In this document: in pieces, positions 47,750 to 58,300 of the stretch | How positions within the stretch are numbered: the stretch's first letter is position 1 | How the letters are laid out: each line of letters starts with the position of its first letter | Source: Tetrastigma voinierianum | Lineage: Eukaryota; Streptophyta; Magnoliopsida; Vitales; Vitaceae | NCBI GenBank assembly: GCA_016808115.1 | Contig: JAEQBH010004663.1 | Location: 62,001-126,000 of the forward strand | DNA length: 64,000 bases | Reading direction: 5' to 3' | Notes under the pieces: generated by a model | Database searches by the model: none | Told to the model about the DNA's origin: nothing | Seen by the model: only the letters and a program-made list of their open reading frames with translations | Position numbers and translations under genes: made by a program

Positions 47750-47955
47750 TGCGTCCACATGGTAAGGAGTGAAAGGTAAGCGTTGGCGTATGCAGGTTGA
47801 AGCAATGTGTCAAGGTCTTTAAGGCCGTCTTTTGCCTGATGGTCATAGATTCGAGTCGCGAGGTGCATTTAGAAGTTTATTTGATCGTTAAGCAGTATCA
47901 CGTGTGATTAGTCGAGATGTGTGCAAACTGACATGGACACCTACATTTATAAAAA
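47750..47955 (+). mobile_element. tRNA-derived SINE
   Basis: TTGGCGTATGCAGG (A-box area) and AGATTCGAGTCG (B box), then the tail phrase GATTAGTCGAGATGTGTGC.AACTGACATGGACACC and an A-rich end. From memory the tail resembles a widespread dicot SINE. Inserted in hAT filler. Target duplication not resolved. Confidence 0.6.
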
Positions 47956-48470
47956 ATGAGTGAAAAATATTTTCACATACCCTCAACAAAGAAAAATATC
48001 TAACCTATTGGTCGGTTAGATAATGTTTATAATTTATGTTATTTATTTATTTATTTAATGATTGAAAGCATTGGAGGCGGAAAGAATCTTGATAAGTCAT
48101 GCTCCATTATTTAAGATTTTATTATTCTTCATCCCAAATTTGAAAAAAAAAAGGTTGGAAAGGTAGGGGATGGGTATAATCATTCATTGTACTTCAAATT
48201 CATGAAAAATTTAAAATAAATATATGATAGTTCAATTATAATTTTTATAGGATTTCTCATTAACATTTCATGTCATGTCCAATTTTTTTTAAAGAAAATC
48301 AATTATTTAAAAAAATATATTTATAACTAAATAAATAATAAAATTTTATGATTTTTTAAGAATAAAAAAATTGATATTTATTATTTATATCATCCCCTAA
48401 AGTAGAGATATAAATTTTTTTTTTTAAATTTAAAATTTTATATCTGAAAAATTGATTTCATGAGAGAACA
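47956..48470. other. AT-rich hAT filler
   Basis: No gene or clear repeat before the hAT right subterminal region. Confidence 0.4.
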
Positions 48471-48598
48471 CTGAGAGTCGAGTTACAAGTTGCTCGACTC
48501 GATTCGTTAACATTTTGAGTCGCGCTCACTTGAGCCGAAGTTTTGACCGAGTCGAGTCCAAGTAACTCGCGAGTTGTCTCGTCTCATTAGCACCCCTA

Positions 48599-49290
48599 TC
48601 TGTAAAGACTCCCACAAAGTACTCCAGTGCCAATCAATAGTGAATCTCGGTATAGTTTGACTTTTCTAGTTCAAAATAGAAAATTATATCCAAGTTTATC
48701 CAAAATATATATTGATATCAAATTTCTCCTAATCGAGGGTATATATGTCACATCCTGCAATTCCAAAAAATTTTATGTAGTAAGTTGTAGTATAACAACT
48801 CCCAAAAAATCAACTTAAACCTTTGTACCGTCTCCCATATACACATATTGCTCTACACTAGTTGGACTTCTTCTGCTTAACACCGCTTGCATAGAATTGC
48901 AAGCGTGAATGGTAGCTCTACTATCGAACCACCAAGTATTAGATGAAACATTAATGATATTTGATTCAAAACAAATATTCACCAAATGATTATCATATAG
49001 CTCATTTTTTTCATTCTTGCAATTAATCCCATTAAGTTTCGTGATGTCAACGAATTGAGGAAAGCTCATAGTTGAAGAATAAACAAGAGAACAATGTAAA
49101 AAATACATGTAAGGCATAAAGGGATACGCCAAATTGCTCTATTGTGCAGTTGCAATGATCTGCAAAGTGGTCACCAATGCTAAGTCTTCAAAATACAAAA
49201 ACTCATACGCGGTGAGCAATTCACCAACCATCACCCTTAATCGTTAATTTCCATAGATAAGTGGTAAAATTGTGCAATTCATGACACTTA
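48599..49290 (-). pseudogene. C2 gag-protease fragment
   Basis: Minus strand: TWWFDSRATIHACNSMQ, where the protease active site DSGA has become DSRA, then RRSPTSVEQYVYMGDGTKV, LELQDVTYIPSIRRNLIS and DKLGYNFLF, ending LLIGTGVLCGSLYR right at the hAT junction. Upstream is a decayed gag C-terminus. Tork-type copia; inactive. Confidence 0.85.
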
Positions 49291-50013
49291 GTGAAATATT
49301 TTCACAAAACTAAGCATCCTATCAAATAATGAAGTCATCGATAAGACACCTTCACTATCCATATAGATTTTAGCGAAATTGATATACAAGACATGATAAT
49401 TTATAGTTGCAACATTAATTCCAAAAATATCCGATATGCTCAGACTCATGAAATACAAGTTCTTAAGCATTCAATATTTCTCAAATTTACCCAAATACAG
49501 GCAAATAATTTTATTCATAATATGATGCTATAAATAATCTAAAATAGCATAAACAGAAATTACAAAAGCTATATATGAAAAAAAAAATCAAATTATTGTA
49601 AAATTGGGTTCAAATTCAATTATGTCAAAAACAAAATTTAAGGCTTTATAGGATACTATTCTAGTTGTTTCTATTTTCTTATACTTTTCATACATGTGAA
49701 TTAAATGATCAAATCATAAAATAAGGATTTCCGTAGAAATCCGAAACCCATTGTTCCTAGTGTGTATATATATATATATATTGAAACAATGTTGACCACA
49801 AGGAGAAAGAAATCTTTAATATATATATTGAAATCAAAGTGCGGTCAGGCAATGTGACACCATTTGTGCCTTTTATAGATTTTTTAAATTCAAAATTCAA
49901 ACATCATTATATTTACGGGGAAATGTGTTACGGGGAAATGTGTTATGATTTTATGGGGAAATGTGTCGACGCATTAATGTTTCAAACAAAATTTCTTATT
50001 GAAAAACGTGATC
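49291..50013 (-). pseudogene. C2 gag and leader remnant
   Basis: Very AT-rich and heavily decayed. 49470-49288 reads SISDIFGINVATINYHVLYI with little family signal. Assigned to C2 by position between protease and the primer site. A (TA)n run lies at 49762-49781. Confidence 0.45.
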
Positions 50014-50888
50014 TAGGGCTGATAAAATTTGACACGATACGTGTACATAATCTGAACCTAATACGGTTTTTACGGGTTTAGGTTTAGTATAATCGTGTTT
50101 AAAGCATCTCCATTACGAATAACATTTCTTCTCTTTTAGCCACTTTAATTTGTAAACAATTTATATGACAAGTCTGCATTAAGCTATCCCCATTTGAGTT
50201 TATCTAAATAAATTTCATGAATGTGGAGGCCGGGTTTAATTTATTTAAATTCTCTCTTTACCTTTTTTCTCTGTCTCTCTATATATATGTTTGACTTTTT
50301 AAATTATTGGAAGTTAGGTGTAAAATGAGAGTGTGGTTGGAGTGTATTTAAAGTTGTTAGCTAAAGTAGTGAATTTAATATTTTTTAAATATATTTTGAG
50401 TAGCTATTTTGTTAAGTGTGGTTGGAGATCTTCTTGGAGCTCATATCCGTGTTGGCGTCCCCATGTGATTTAATAAAATAGTTAATGTCGTATTGACAAA
50501 CATGACCGCGAATTTATTGTTCAGAATTGATCCGTTTAATTATTATGTTAATTAACCTATTTAATAAATTATTTATGTTAAATATGAATTAGTAATTATA
50601 ATTCATATTAATTTAACTAATAAAATTAATAAATATGTTAAATTTAATAAGTTATTTGTGTTAAATATGTATAGATGATTAATTATAACTTTTATTCTTT
50701 TAAATAATCAAATTAAATGAGTCATATTCGTGTTGATCTGCCTAACACGAATAATAAATGAGTTGAGTTTGAGTCAGCGAATGTTGACATGTCTATTATT
50801 CGTGTCGGGTTTAGATTGATGAATATTGACATGATCCGTATATTGACATGACACGAACACGACCCATCGACATGAATTACCAACCCTA
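50014..50888. mobile_element. Non-autonomous hAT in C2 leader
   Basis: 875 bp. Left end TAGGGCTGATAAAATTTGAC; right end on the minus strand TAGGGTTGGTAATTCATGTC. The 8-bp flanks ACGTGATC (50006-50013) and ACGGGATC (50889-50896) match at seven of eight positions. The subterminal parts carry GACACGA / TCGTGTC words. No transposase. Confidence 0.8.
50102..50436. mobile_element. Possible MITE nested in the 50-kb hAT
   Basis: Left AGCATCTCCATTACG and, on the minus strand, right GAAGATCTCCAACCACAC are inverted relatives of a common plant MITE end (CATCTCCAAC). The interior lacks the GACACGA words of the host hAT. Target duplication not resolved. Confidence 0.4.
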
Positions 50889-51113
50889 ACGGGATCCACT
50901 GGATACGTGATCTCAATTAAAATCAATCCAAAGTTGAAACAGCTTGCAAATTTGTAATGATGCTCGAATACTACGATTAGAATCGGAATATGCTCATAAA
51001 CTAAATCCAAGGGCAACAAAAACATGCAGAAACGCAAGAACTAAGGAGGAACAATATGAACAAAATCCCAAAAACATAAAAAATGAATTTGATAACTTTG
51101 ATATAAATTAAAG

Positions 51114-51128
51114 TTGCTGGGATAACAA
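51114..51128 (-). other. C2 primer binding site, degenerate
   Basis: Minus strand TTGTTATCCCAGCAAC next to the LTR end. It aligns with an initiator-Met site (TTGGTATCAGAGCAAC) with three mismatches. Confidence 0.55.
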
Positions 51129-51618
51129 TGGCTAAATTATTTATAAAATCAAAAAATTTTATTAAGCCCAAAACAATTAATTCATAATCAAAAGATCCAA
51201 TAAATAAATTATAAAATAATAACTTTATTAAACAAATAAACATATCAATTCGTATTAGATAGAAAAACATATTTTGCATGAATCCAGAATTGTTGATTGT
51301 CATTAGTCTCTTAAATCTATAAGGGATGAAATCAAAGAAATATTATGATTAAAGATAGTTTTTTCATTATTCTCAAAGTGTGCGCTATCAAATCTTAATG
51401 AAATTATAGGATTATATTTACTCAAATATATATAGCATGAGAGAATAATTGGGCTTTGATCAAATTAGTTTATCAAAGTAAGGGAGAAGATAAAACTATG
51501 GACTCATAACTAGTTAATATTAAATCATCTTATTAATGACTGATTATTAACATGTATAATTATAATTAAAATTATAATATGATTATTCTTAATCCATAAC
51601 TAATAAATTAATCTAACA
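51129..51618 (-). repeat. C2 5' LTR
   Basis: 490 bp, pairs with 29380-29842 throughout; ends ...CTAACA followed by GCTAC. Confidence 0.88.
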
Positions 51619-52130
51619 GCTACCCTTTGGAGTTTAGTTAAAATTAATATAATACTTTCACATGGAGTACTTTATAAATGTATTTAATAGCATCGTTATG
51701 TATATAAAGTATTTTTAGTGAAAGTATTTTCATCGCAATAGAATTACCCATCAATGTTTTTCTAAAATAAATGACTTTTATATTTGTAAGAACGTTTCTT
51801 AAATTTTGTCAAATATTTTATCTTCTTTTTAAAAAATATTTTTTACCCCAAAACCATTTTATGAATGTTTAAAGTTTAGAATATTCAAAATTTGAAATTC
51901 CAAACCGCGTCAAATAAATATAGTATAACTTTCCTAACTTGGACCTGAAATTTTTGAAGGTATGTCTATTTATGTCATAAACAATTTAAATTTTTTCTAA
52001 TTAAAGAGTAATATTTTCTTATATTGCAATTTAATGTATGACAAAACACTTTTGGTAACGGACCAAAAATGGACAAACCTTGACCATACATTGAAGATGG
52101 TAATAGGCTTTACGTGAGATTGTTATAATA
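51619..52130. repeat. Tandem duplicate A, right part (interrupted by C2)
   Basis: Aligns with 52501-53125: shared words in order include TAAAATTAATATAATA, TGTATTTAATAGCAT, ATCAATGTTTTTCTAAAATA, AACCGCGTCAAATAAATATA, and GGACAAACCTTGACCATACA. Its left part is 29229-29379, on the far side of C2. Confidence 0.88.
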
Positions 52131-52394
52131 TAATATTTTGTTTGTTTAAAAGTCCATTTTAATTTAAAATCTCAATTCTATCATGATTACAGTAATTATT
52201 TTTATAAGAATATGTATCTTTAAAAAAATTCTTCAAAATTATATATCCAATTAGAAAACCACTAATGTTTTATGAACAAATACTCTGCCACTGCTTAAAA
52301 ACGCTAACACTTTCACTAAACACACAACAAATATAGTTATTATCAAAAGAATGCTTGAATGTGTACTCAAAATTTATTTTAGGAAGTGTTTATA
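52131..52394. other. Spacer between duplicates A and B
   Basis: AT-rich; no match to either duplicate and no gene seen. Confidence 0.4.
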
Positions 52395-52511
52395 AACCGT
52401 AGATATTCGGTCAGTTTTCACGTACCTCGATTAAATCTACGATATTCTAAAGTTAACAATTGGGTAAATCTGGTTTTGAGATGACTAACTAACTAACTAA
52501 GCTACCCCATT
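52395..52511 (-). mobile_element. SINE in duplicate B (minus strand)
   Basis: Minus strand GGGGTAGCTTAGTTAGTTAG head and AATCGAGGTACGTGAAAACT tail, homologous to 29229-29379. The B-box part is replaced by a short TTAG repeat. Confidence 0.6.
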
Positions 52512-52684
52512 AAGTTAAAATTAATATAATATTTTCGTTATAATTGTATTTAATAGCATGGTTATATAAAGTATTTTTAATAAAAGTATTTTCATTCAAG
52601 AGAACTACCATCAATGTTTTTCTAAAATAAATTACTTTTATATTTTTAAGAACGTTTCTTAAACATTGTCAACTATTTTATCTT

Positions 52685-52804
52685 ATTCTTTTTTTATAGT
52701 TATTTACTTTGCATTAAAGTTATAGTATTATATATATTCTCATGAAAACTCGAACTTTATCATTTTTTTTATGCTTCATCAAACTCTTAACCACCGAGAT
52801 TAAA
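52685..52804 (-). mobile_element. SINE-like insertion in duplicate B
   Basis: 120 bp bounded by exact 10-bp repeats ATTTTATCTT (52675-52684 and 52805-52814) and absent from duplicate A. On the minus strand CTCGGTGGTTAAGAG resembles an A box and AAAGTTCGAGTTTTC a B box; an A run ends it (TATAAAAAAAG). Confidence 0.65.
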
Positions 52805-53125
52805 ATTTTATCTTCCTTAGCTTAGAATATTGTAGTTTAAAAAAAAAAAGATTAAAATATTCGAAATTTGAAATTTCAAACCGCGTCAAATAAATATAGT
52901 ATAACTTTCCTAACTTTTTAATTACAACTTTCCTAACTTAGACATGAAAAATTTGAAGGTATTTATTTATATATATGTGGCAAAGAATTTGAATTTTTTT
53001 CTAATTGAAGGGTAATATTTTCTTATATTACAATTTAATATATGGCCCACAATACTTTTGGTAACGCACCAAAAAAGGACAAACCTTGACCATACATTGT
53101 AGATGATAATAATAGGCTTTGCATT

Positions 53126-54442
53126 GTTGCTTTTATACTATATTGAATACGGTTTGATAAAAAGAAAAATTATAATTTTTTATTCTCTTTGCATTTAGGA
53201 GGAAAGCTCCAAAACTTTCTTTGAGAATCCCTACAAATTGTCAAATTCTAGCTGTCCAAACACTCCTCTTTATGCAGTGACATTAACTCACGCCTTTCAC
53301 CCTTTTGCAGGATTCCGATTACAAGACAAGGGAATTTTTCTTCTTCCGCTCCAAACTGAAACTGAGATGGGTCAGATATGATTCTTTTTTGTACTGCAGA
53401 AGATTTTCTCTCGTCCGATTCCCGAGAAAAATATTTTCTTCGTAGCGTCTACAAAACTATGTAGGTAGCAAAAGTGAAAAACACCGGTACACCTCCCTTT
53501 TTAACTAAGAATTTCTTTTAGGACAAAAGTATTTTGTTTACTACCCAGTTTTATATTTTTCTTTTCTACATATAACTAAATAGTAACATTTAAAAAATGT
53601 TTTTATGTCATATTTATCAATGTTTTGAATATTAAGAAAAATAATAATTGTTTCGTGGGTCTAAGTGTCTAACAGCTGATAAAAAACACACACATATATA
53701 TATATATATTATTTTATATATATATAAAAGACATTCAATTTCAACTGTCTTTCATGTAGGCTCAACTCTTAACCACTAAGCCATTCCTCATTAAAAAAAA
53801 AGAAAAGTTGAAAATGAATAACGAGAAAGAGTATTTTTAGCATATTGATACTTTTCAATGATAGGTGTAATAACATCATATATATATATATATATTATTA
53901 TTTTTATATATATAAAAAGATATTTCAATTTCAACTGTCTTTCGTTGTAAATGGTAATCCTTGAATTCCTCTCTCATTTTCCTAATGAAGAAGAGAATTT
54001 TAAGGAATAACAGAGACGAAAGCCATTTGGGCCTATGCATTTTAACTTATTTTGAACGATCAAGCCTTCAAAATTTAGGCCCAAACTTAGTACACTCGCT
54101 TGCCACTTAAAGTGGGCCTCAGCTCATGTTTTAATGGGCAGGTTTCCTTCAAAGGATTGAAGTTGTTCAAGGCCTTTTCTTATTTATTTGATGCAAGATT
54201 ATCATACTAACCAATATTTACCATTTGTCCTAATAATAATAAAAATTATATATTTACCACAGTTTTCCTATTTGAAATTTATATTTAACTAATGTCAATA
54301 TCTTTGATTCTTGCTTAAACAAGGAGGCTTGGCCTAAAATCACCCCCTACACATATTTTTATCAATTTTTTTTTGACAATTAAATACTTTATTACACTAT
54401 AGTAAACTGTTCTTATTAGAACTCGAACGCTCGATTAATTTA
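53126..54442. other. AT-rich intergenic DNA with TA blocks and TGGGCC motifs
   Basis: Two similar blocks (about 53690-53755 and 53875-53945) each hold (TA)n then AATTTCAACTGTCTTTC. Minus strand 53800-53745 reads GGCTTAGTGGTTAAGAGTTG, a SINE-like A box. Three TGGGCC motifs (54028, 54079 reversed, 54113), as in site II promoter elements, cluster in 90 bases, but no gene starts nearby. Confidence 0.4.
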
Positions 54443-54708
54443 TTTCTTAATGAAGTGGTTATTTCACATAGATTAGAGCATTATTTTGTTTTTCGTGATT
54501 TTGCCTTATTACGACGTTTGATTTTGTGTTATCTTTTTACGACGTTTTATTGATTTGTGGCATTTTAGATGGGCAAAAAATTTCTTAATAAAGTGATTAT
54601 TTCATATAGGTTAGAGCATTATTTTGCTTTTCTTGATTTCGCCTTAATACGATGTTTGATTTTGTGTTATCTTTTTGCAGATGTGTGGCAATTTAGATGG
54701 GCAAAACA
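54443..54708. repeat. Tandem duplication, two ~130-bp units
   Basis: Units start TTTCTTAATGAAGTGGTTAT (54443) and TTTCTTAATAAAGTGATTAT (54581) and end GATGGGCAAAA. They share GATTAGAGCATTATTTTG-like and TTTGATTTTGTGTTATCTTTTT phrases. Confidence 0.85.
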
Positions 54709-55372
54709 TTTTCGATGTTGTCAATATGTTTCAGAACTTGAGTCATAGATATTCTAGTTACTATAATATTATCAAATTTATAGGTTTTGAGTCATGCTAT
54801 TAACCTATGTACTATTTCATCCTTTATGATCTTTAGCGAATTTGTTTTATGTTCTATTGATGTATTACTTGTTTGAGTCAATAAAATAATAATAATTATT
54901 TTTTTAAATGACAATATCTTTAAATTTTCATCCATATTCCATGCTGTTGCTTTTACATAAAAACTAGAAGAATGATTCTAGATACTTGAATGAAGCAAAC
55001 TATGCTCAAATGTAAATGCATTGAAAATCAGGAAAATGTACAAATATATGTTATTTTCCACTCCTTAAGTGGTAAATAACATCAAATGTTCATACAAGCC
55101 TGAATAAAAAAACAGACCTTAAAAGCAAAAAAAAAAAAAAAAAGGAAGAAGGGGGGGGAGGAGGAATTACAGGTGAGAGAGAAGCTCTGAAACCCTGGAG
55201 AATTAAGGCCAGGGTGAGGCTCCGGACAAACACATCAAAAATACCCTTAAGAAGGAAGAGATGGCATTACTCTCTCTTTCTCTGGGGGGATCAATTGAAA
55301 AGAAAATAAAAAAAGGGAGAAAAAGAAAGACCAGAGGAAAAAGGCCTCTTCCACAACAGATTAAAACTCTTT
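54709..55372. other. Intergenic and likely 3' UTR of the hydrolase gene
   Basis: AT-rich, with a poly(A) run at 55128-55143 and G-rich sequence after it. The hydrolase 3' UTR must begin at 55372 and run left; its end is not determinable by eye. Confidence 0.4.
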
Positions 55373-58300
55373 CTATTCATAAGTTAAAAAGGAAATATGA
55401 TCTTGTTCTGACAAGTCTGGTTTGAGTAAGAGTCTGCTTATGAAGGGTGTTATTGCAGCAAGTAATGCCTTGGGGCATTCCTCATGTGGAAGATGGCCAC
55501 ATCCTGATATCGCAACCAGTCTCTGCAACCACAATAAATCACACAAGGATTAGGTAGGTTCATCAAGATAGGAACAAATATACTTTCCTTTACTTATCAA
55601 AAATAAATAAAAAAAGAGGACCAAATAATTTGAGACTACTAAATTTCTAACTAATTTTTAATATGTTTGATTTGCATTCATATTTCCTATACTAAGCCAA
55701 AGAGAAGAGAATAAGGGTCTATTTAGTTCATGTTTTTGAAAACTGTTTTCTATTATCAAAAACAAGGAAAACATGAAAAACAAGATAACACGTTTGGTTC
55801 CTAGTTTTTTTTTTTCCCTGAAAAACACAGAGAATACAGAAAACAAGCCCTAATATTCAGATAATAAGAACAGTTTTCATAGAAAACTAAAATAATGTTC
55901 CTTGTTTTCTATTATCAAAAACAAGGAAAACATGTTTGGTTCCTAGTTTTTTTTTTTTTTGAAAAACACAGAGAATACAGAAAACAAGCCCTAATATTCA
56001 GATAACAAGAACAATTTTCATAGAAAACCAAAATAATGTTCTATGTGTTTTCAAAAAACAGGAACCAAACAAGCTCTGATATTCTACACAATTTTTTTCT
56101 CCTCGATACTCCCCAATAACCAACCATAGACCTTCCTAAACCACAGAGAGCTATTTTGCGCTAGACTTTCGCATGAAGGAAGCACCCCTGTCTCTTCACC
56201 CTTACCGTTTTGCTAAGCACAGTTCCGCAAAGGCAAACCACGTCTTCAGTTAACTAAATTATCTCAAGGAGATTAAATATAATCCTGGATTGATGTCTTA
56301 TAAAACCATCCAACTGACATGGCAGTGGTAGTTTGGTAAGTTAATGTATGAATAAATAGAATGGTGGGGATGTTATCTTGAAGCAAAATAGACACTGTTT
56401 TGCCAGGTTGCTTGGGAGGATAGAGTCAGAGAATTCAGTTGAAAAACCTAACTTTGATCTTACAGGCTACAGCAGTCTGACCCAGTGATCATTGAGTTTT
56501 ATCTGGTTCTAATAATACATCAAACGTATGACTAGTAACATCACCAAGCTTGGGGGAGAAATACTTACAGAATTTACAAGTTTTGAAGCCATAGCTTGAG
56601 CAGATTTTATAGAGACAAGAGCATCTTCAGCACCCACAATAACCAAAACTGGCACGTCTTCAATTGCTTGTAGCAATGATGTTGCATTTAGTGGTGAAAG
56701 AACTGTCTCACATGACAATTTACCTATCTCATGTAGTGCGTCATCCCAACCTTCCACACATAGTGGGGCCTGATTGCATACAACATCGTGCAGTTAAGCA
56801 AATGAATTGTCAATAAATGGATTTACATTATAAAATATTAAAAAAAAGGTAAGTATCATTGCCTTGCACTGTATAGGTGCATTGCAGACACGACGAAGGA
56901 TAGGCTGGGGCAAATTGGGCAATGCATTGCCAAGGAGGACTTCAACTATAGTTCAACAAAAAAAGGGTTGATATGGTAATTCAACATTTCTAGAGAATTA
57001 ATGGGAGCAGCAGGATTTGATAGAGATTGCTTTCCTGCAATTCCTTGCCTCTTGGAGACGCAAGAGCAGGGTGGAAAGTGCAAACATAAGGGATAATTGG
57101 GCCAACTTTCCTTCAGAAAAGAGCATGATAAGCCAGGAAAATGGAAGGAAAAATTGATGCCAACACACAACTTTCCTCCACACTCCCCATAAAAAATCAA
57201 AAGACCAACAACCTTCTGGAATTTGAGATTGGGAGAACTAAAACATCACTATGAGCATCACTTTTCATATTGATCACTAGATATACAAGTAGGGTAAGGT
57301 ACTATGAAAACAGCTGTTGATAGCAATGTCTTATTGTTTTGAAATTTTAACGTATAAGGAGCGAGGATTCTGAAGAATGACATTATTTTCACTGTCATAA
57401 AACAGTTAAACATTATTTATTATTTTCACTGGTTGTTCTTCAAATAATTAATATGTATGAACAGCATAATTTGATGGAATGATAATCAGCAACTCAACTC
57501 CACAAAGAACTTATGTGGTGTAAATCGGAAAAATAATAAATGTTTAACTTTTGCAAACTTGCAATCAGCTATATGCTAGAACTTTGCTTTAATTTGGGCA
57601 GAGAATATATACCTTATAGAGGCTCAAGACATCTGTTGTTAGCTTGGTAGCATCATACCATGCACGCCTATTCACCACCTGAGTAATTTCAGTCCGCAGG
57701 AGAGGACGAACCAAGTGCTTCTTCCCAAGAGAAGTGCGCATCAATATCCTTGCAAAGGCAGGAACTAATTCTCTTGTCAAGCTAACACTTAGCAATACCA
57801 CCCCCTTGATTGTGACCTGAATGATTTATCAAAGATGTACAAGTGAGAAGTGAGAACCTCGGACGCCTCCAAGAATTTGTGTCAAATGTTTGAAGTTGAA
57901 AAATAAAAATAAAAAAGGAAAAAATTACAGCTTTTTAGCAGCAGTTTGAACATAAACCCCCTTTTAGTACAAATTCTAAAACTTTAATTCAACCATGAAA
58001 TTCCATGAAGTCATGATATGATTTTGTTAGAGAAGTTCAAGGAGCTTCAATTTGTTACAAGATCTTCAATCATATTTTGAACCAAAAAGAAAAATCAAAA
58101 TGAAAAAAGACATCAATTCAGTTTCTCTTATGTTAACTAGAGTTCAAGATACCATAAGATCTAATCAAGGAAAGGGAGTGAGTTTATTAACCCTAACAAA
58201 GAATTTAATCAAGCATCATTAGAGGACAGTCAAACCACCAGGGAGCCACAGTGCAAGTGTAAAACTGAAACTAATGCATTTCCCACATCATAACATTTCA

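Larger units (their letters stand above)
38272..48598 (-). mobile_element. hAT DNA transposon with transposase remnant, carrying copia C3
   Basis: Right terminus on the minus strand reads TAGGGGTGCTAATGAGACGA, a classic plant hAT end, followed by GAGTCGAG / CTCGCGAG repeats. The left edge (about 38272-38480) carries a similar order of CGAGTCGAG, CTCGAGTT and CTCAAAACTT words. A BED/hAT transposase pseudogene lies at 39076-41161. Left and right 8-bp flanks do not match convincingly. About 6.3 kb remains without C3; that is long but includes AT-rich filler, a SINE and an unidentified reading frame. Confidence 0.7.
29380..51618 (-). mobile_element. Ty1-copia retrotransposon C2, split over 22 kb by nested insertions
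   Basis: LTRs at 29380-29842 and 51129-51618 match along their length and are flanked by GCTAC on both outer sides (29375-29379, 51619-51623). A polypurine tract sits inside the left LTR and a degenerate primer site inside the right LTR. Minus-strand coding pieces between them run in copia order from right to left: gag/protease (49290-48600), a linker (38200-37955), RT (35440-34250) and RNase H (34225-34050, resuming at 30584). Nested in it are solo LTRs at 30590-34047 and 35425-37950, a hAT at 38272-48598 and a MITE at 50014-50888. The integrase region is missing. That one element unites both halves is an inference supported by the target duplication and an empty paralogous site at 52501. 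Confidence 0.8.
52395..53125. repeat. Tandem duplicate B (C2-empty copy)
   Basis: Carries the same SINE, then the uninterrupted target GCTAC at 52501-52505, then the same downstream sequence as 51624-52130. It has its own 120-bp insertion at 52685-52804. Confidence 0.88.

Noticed and set aside
51129..51618. Reading this LTR as an unrelated solo LTR
   Set aside because: Its outer flank GCTAC matches that of the left LTR, a degenerate primer site adjoins it, and the paralogous site at 52501 has a single GCTAC, so pairing with 29380-29842 is better supported.
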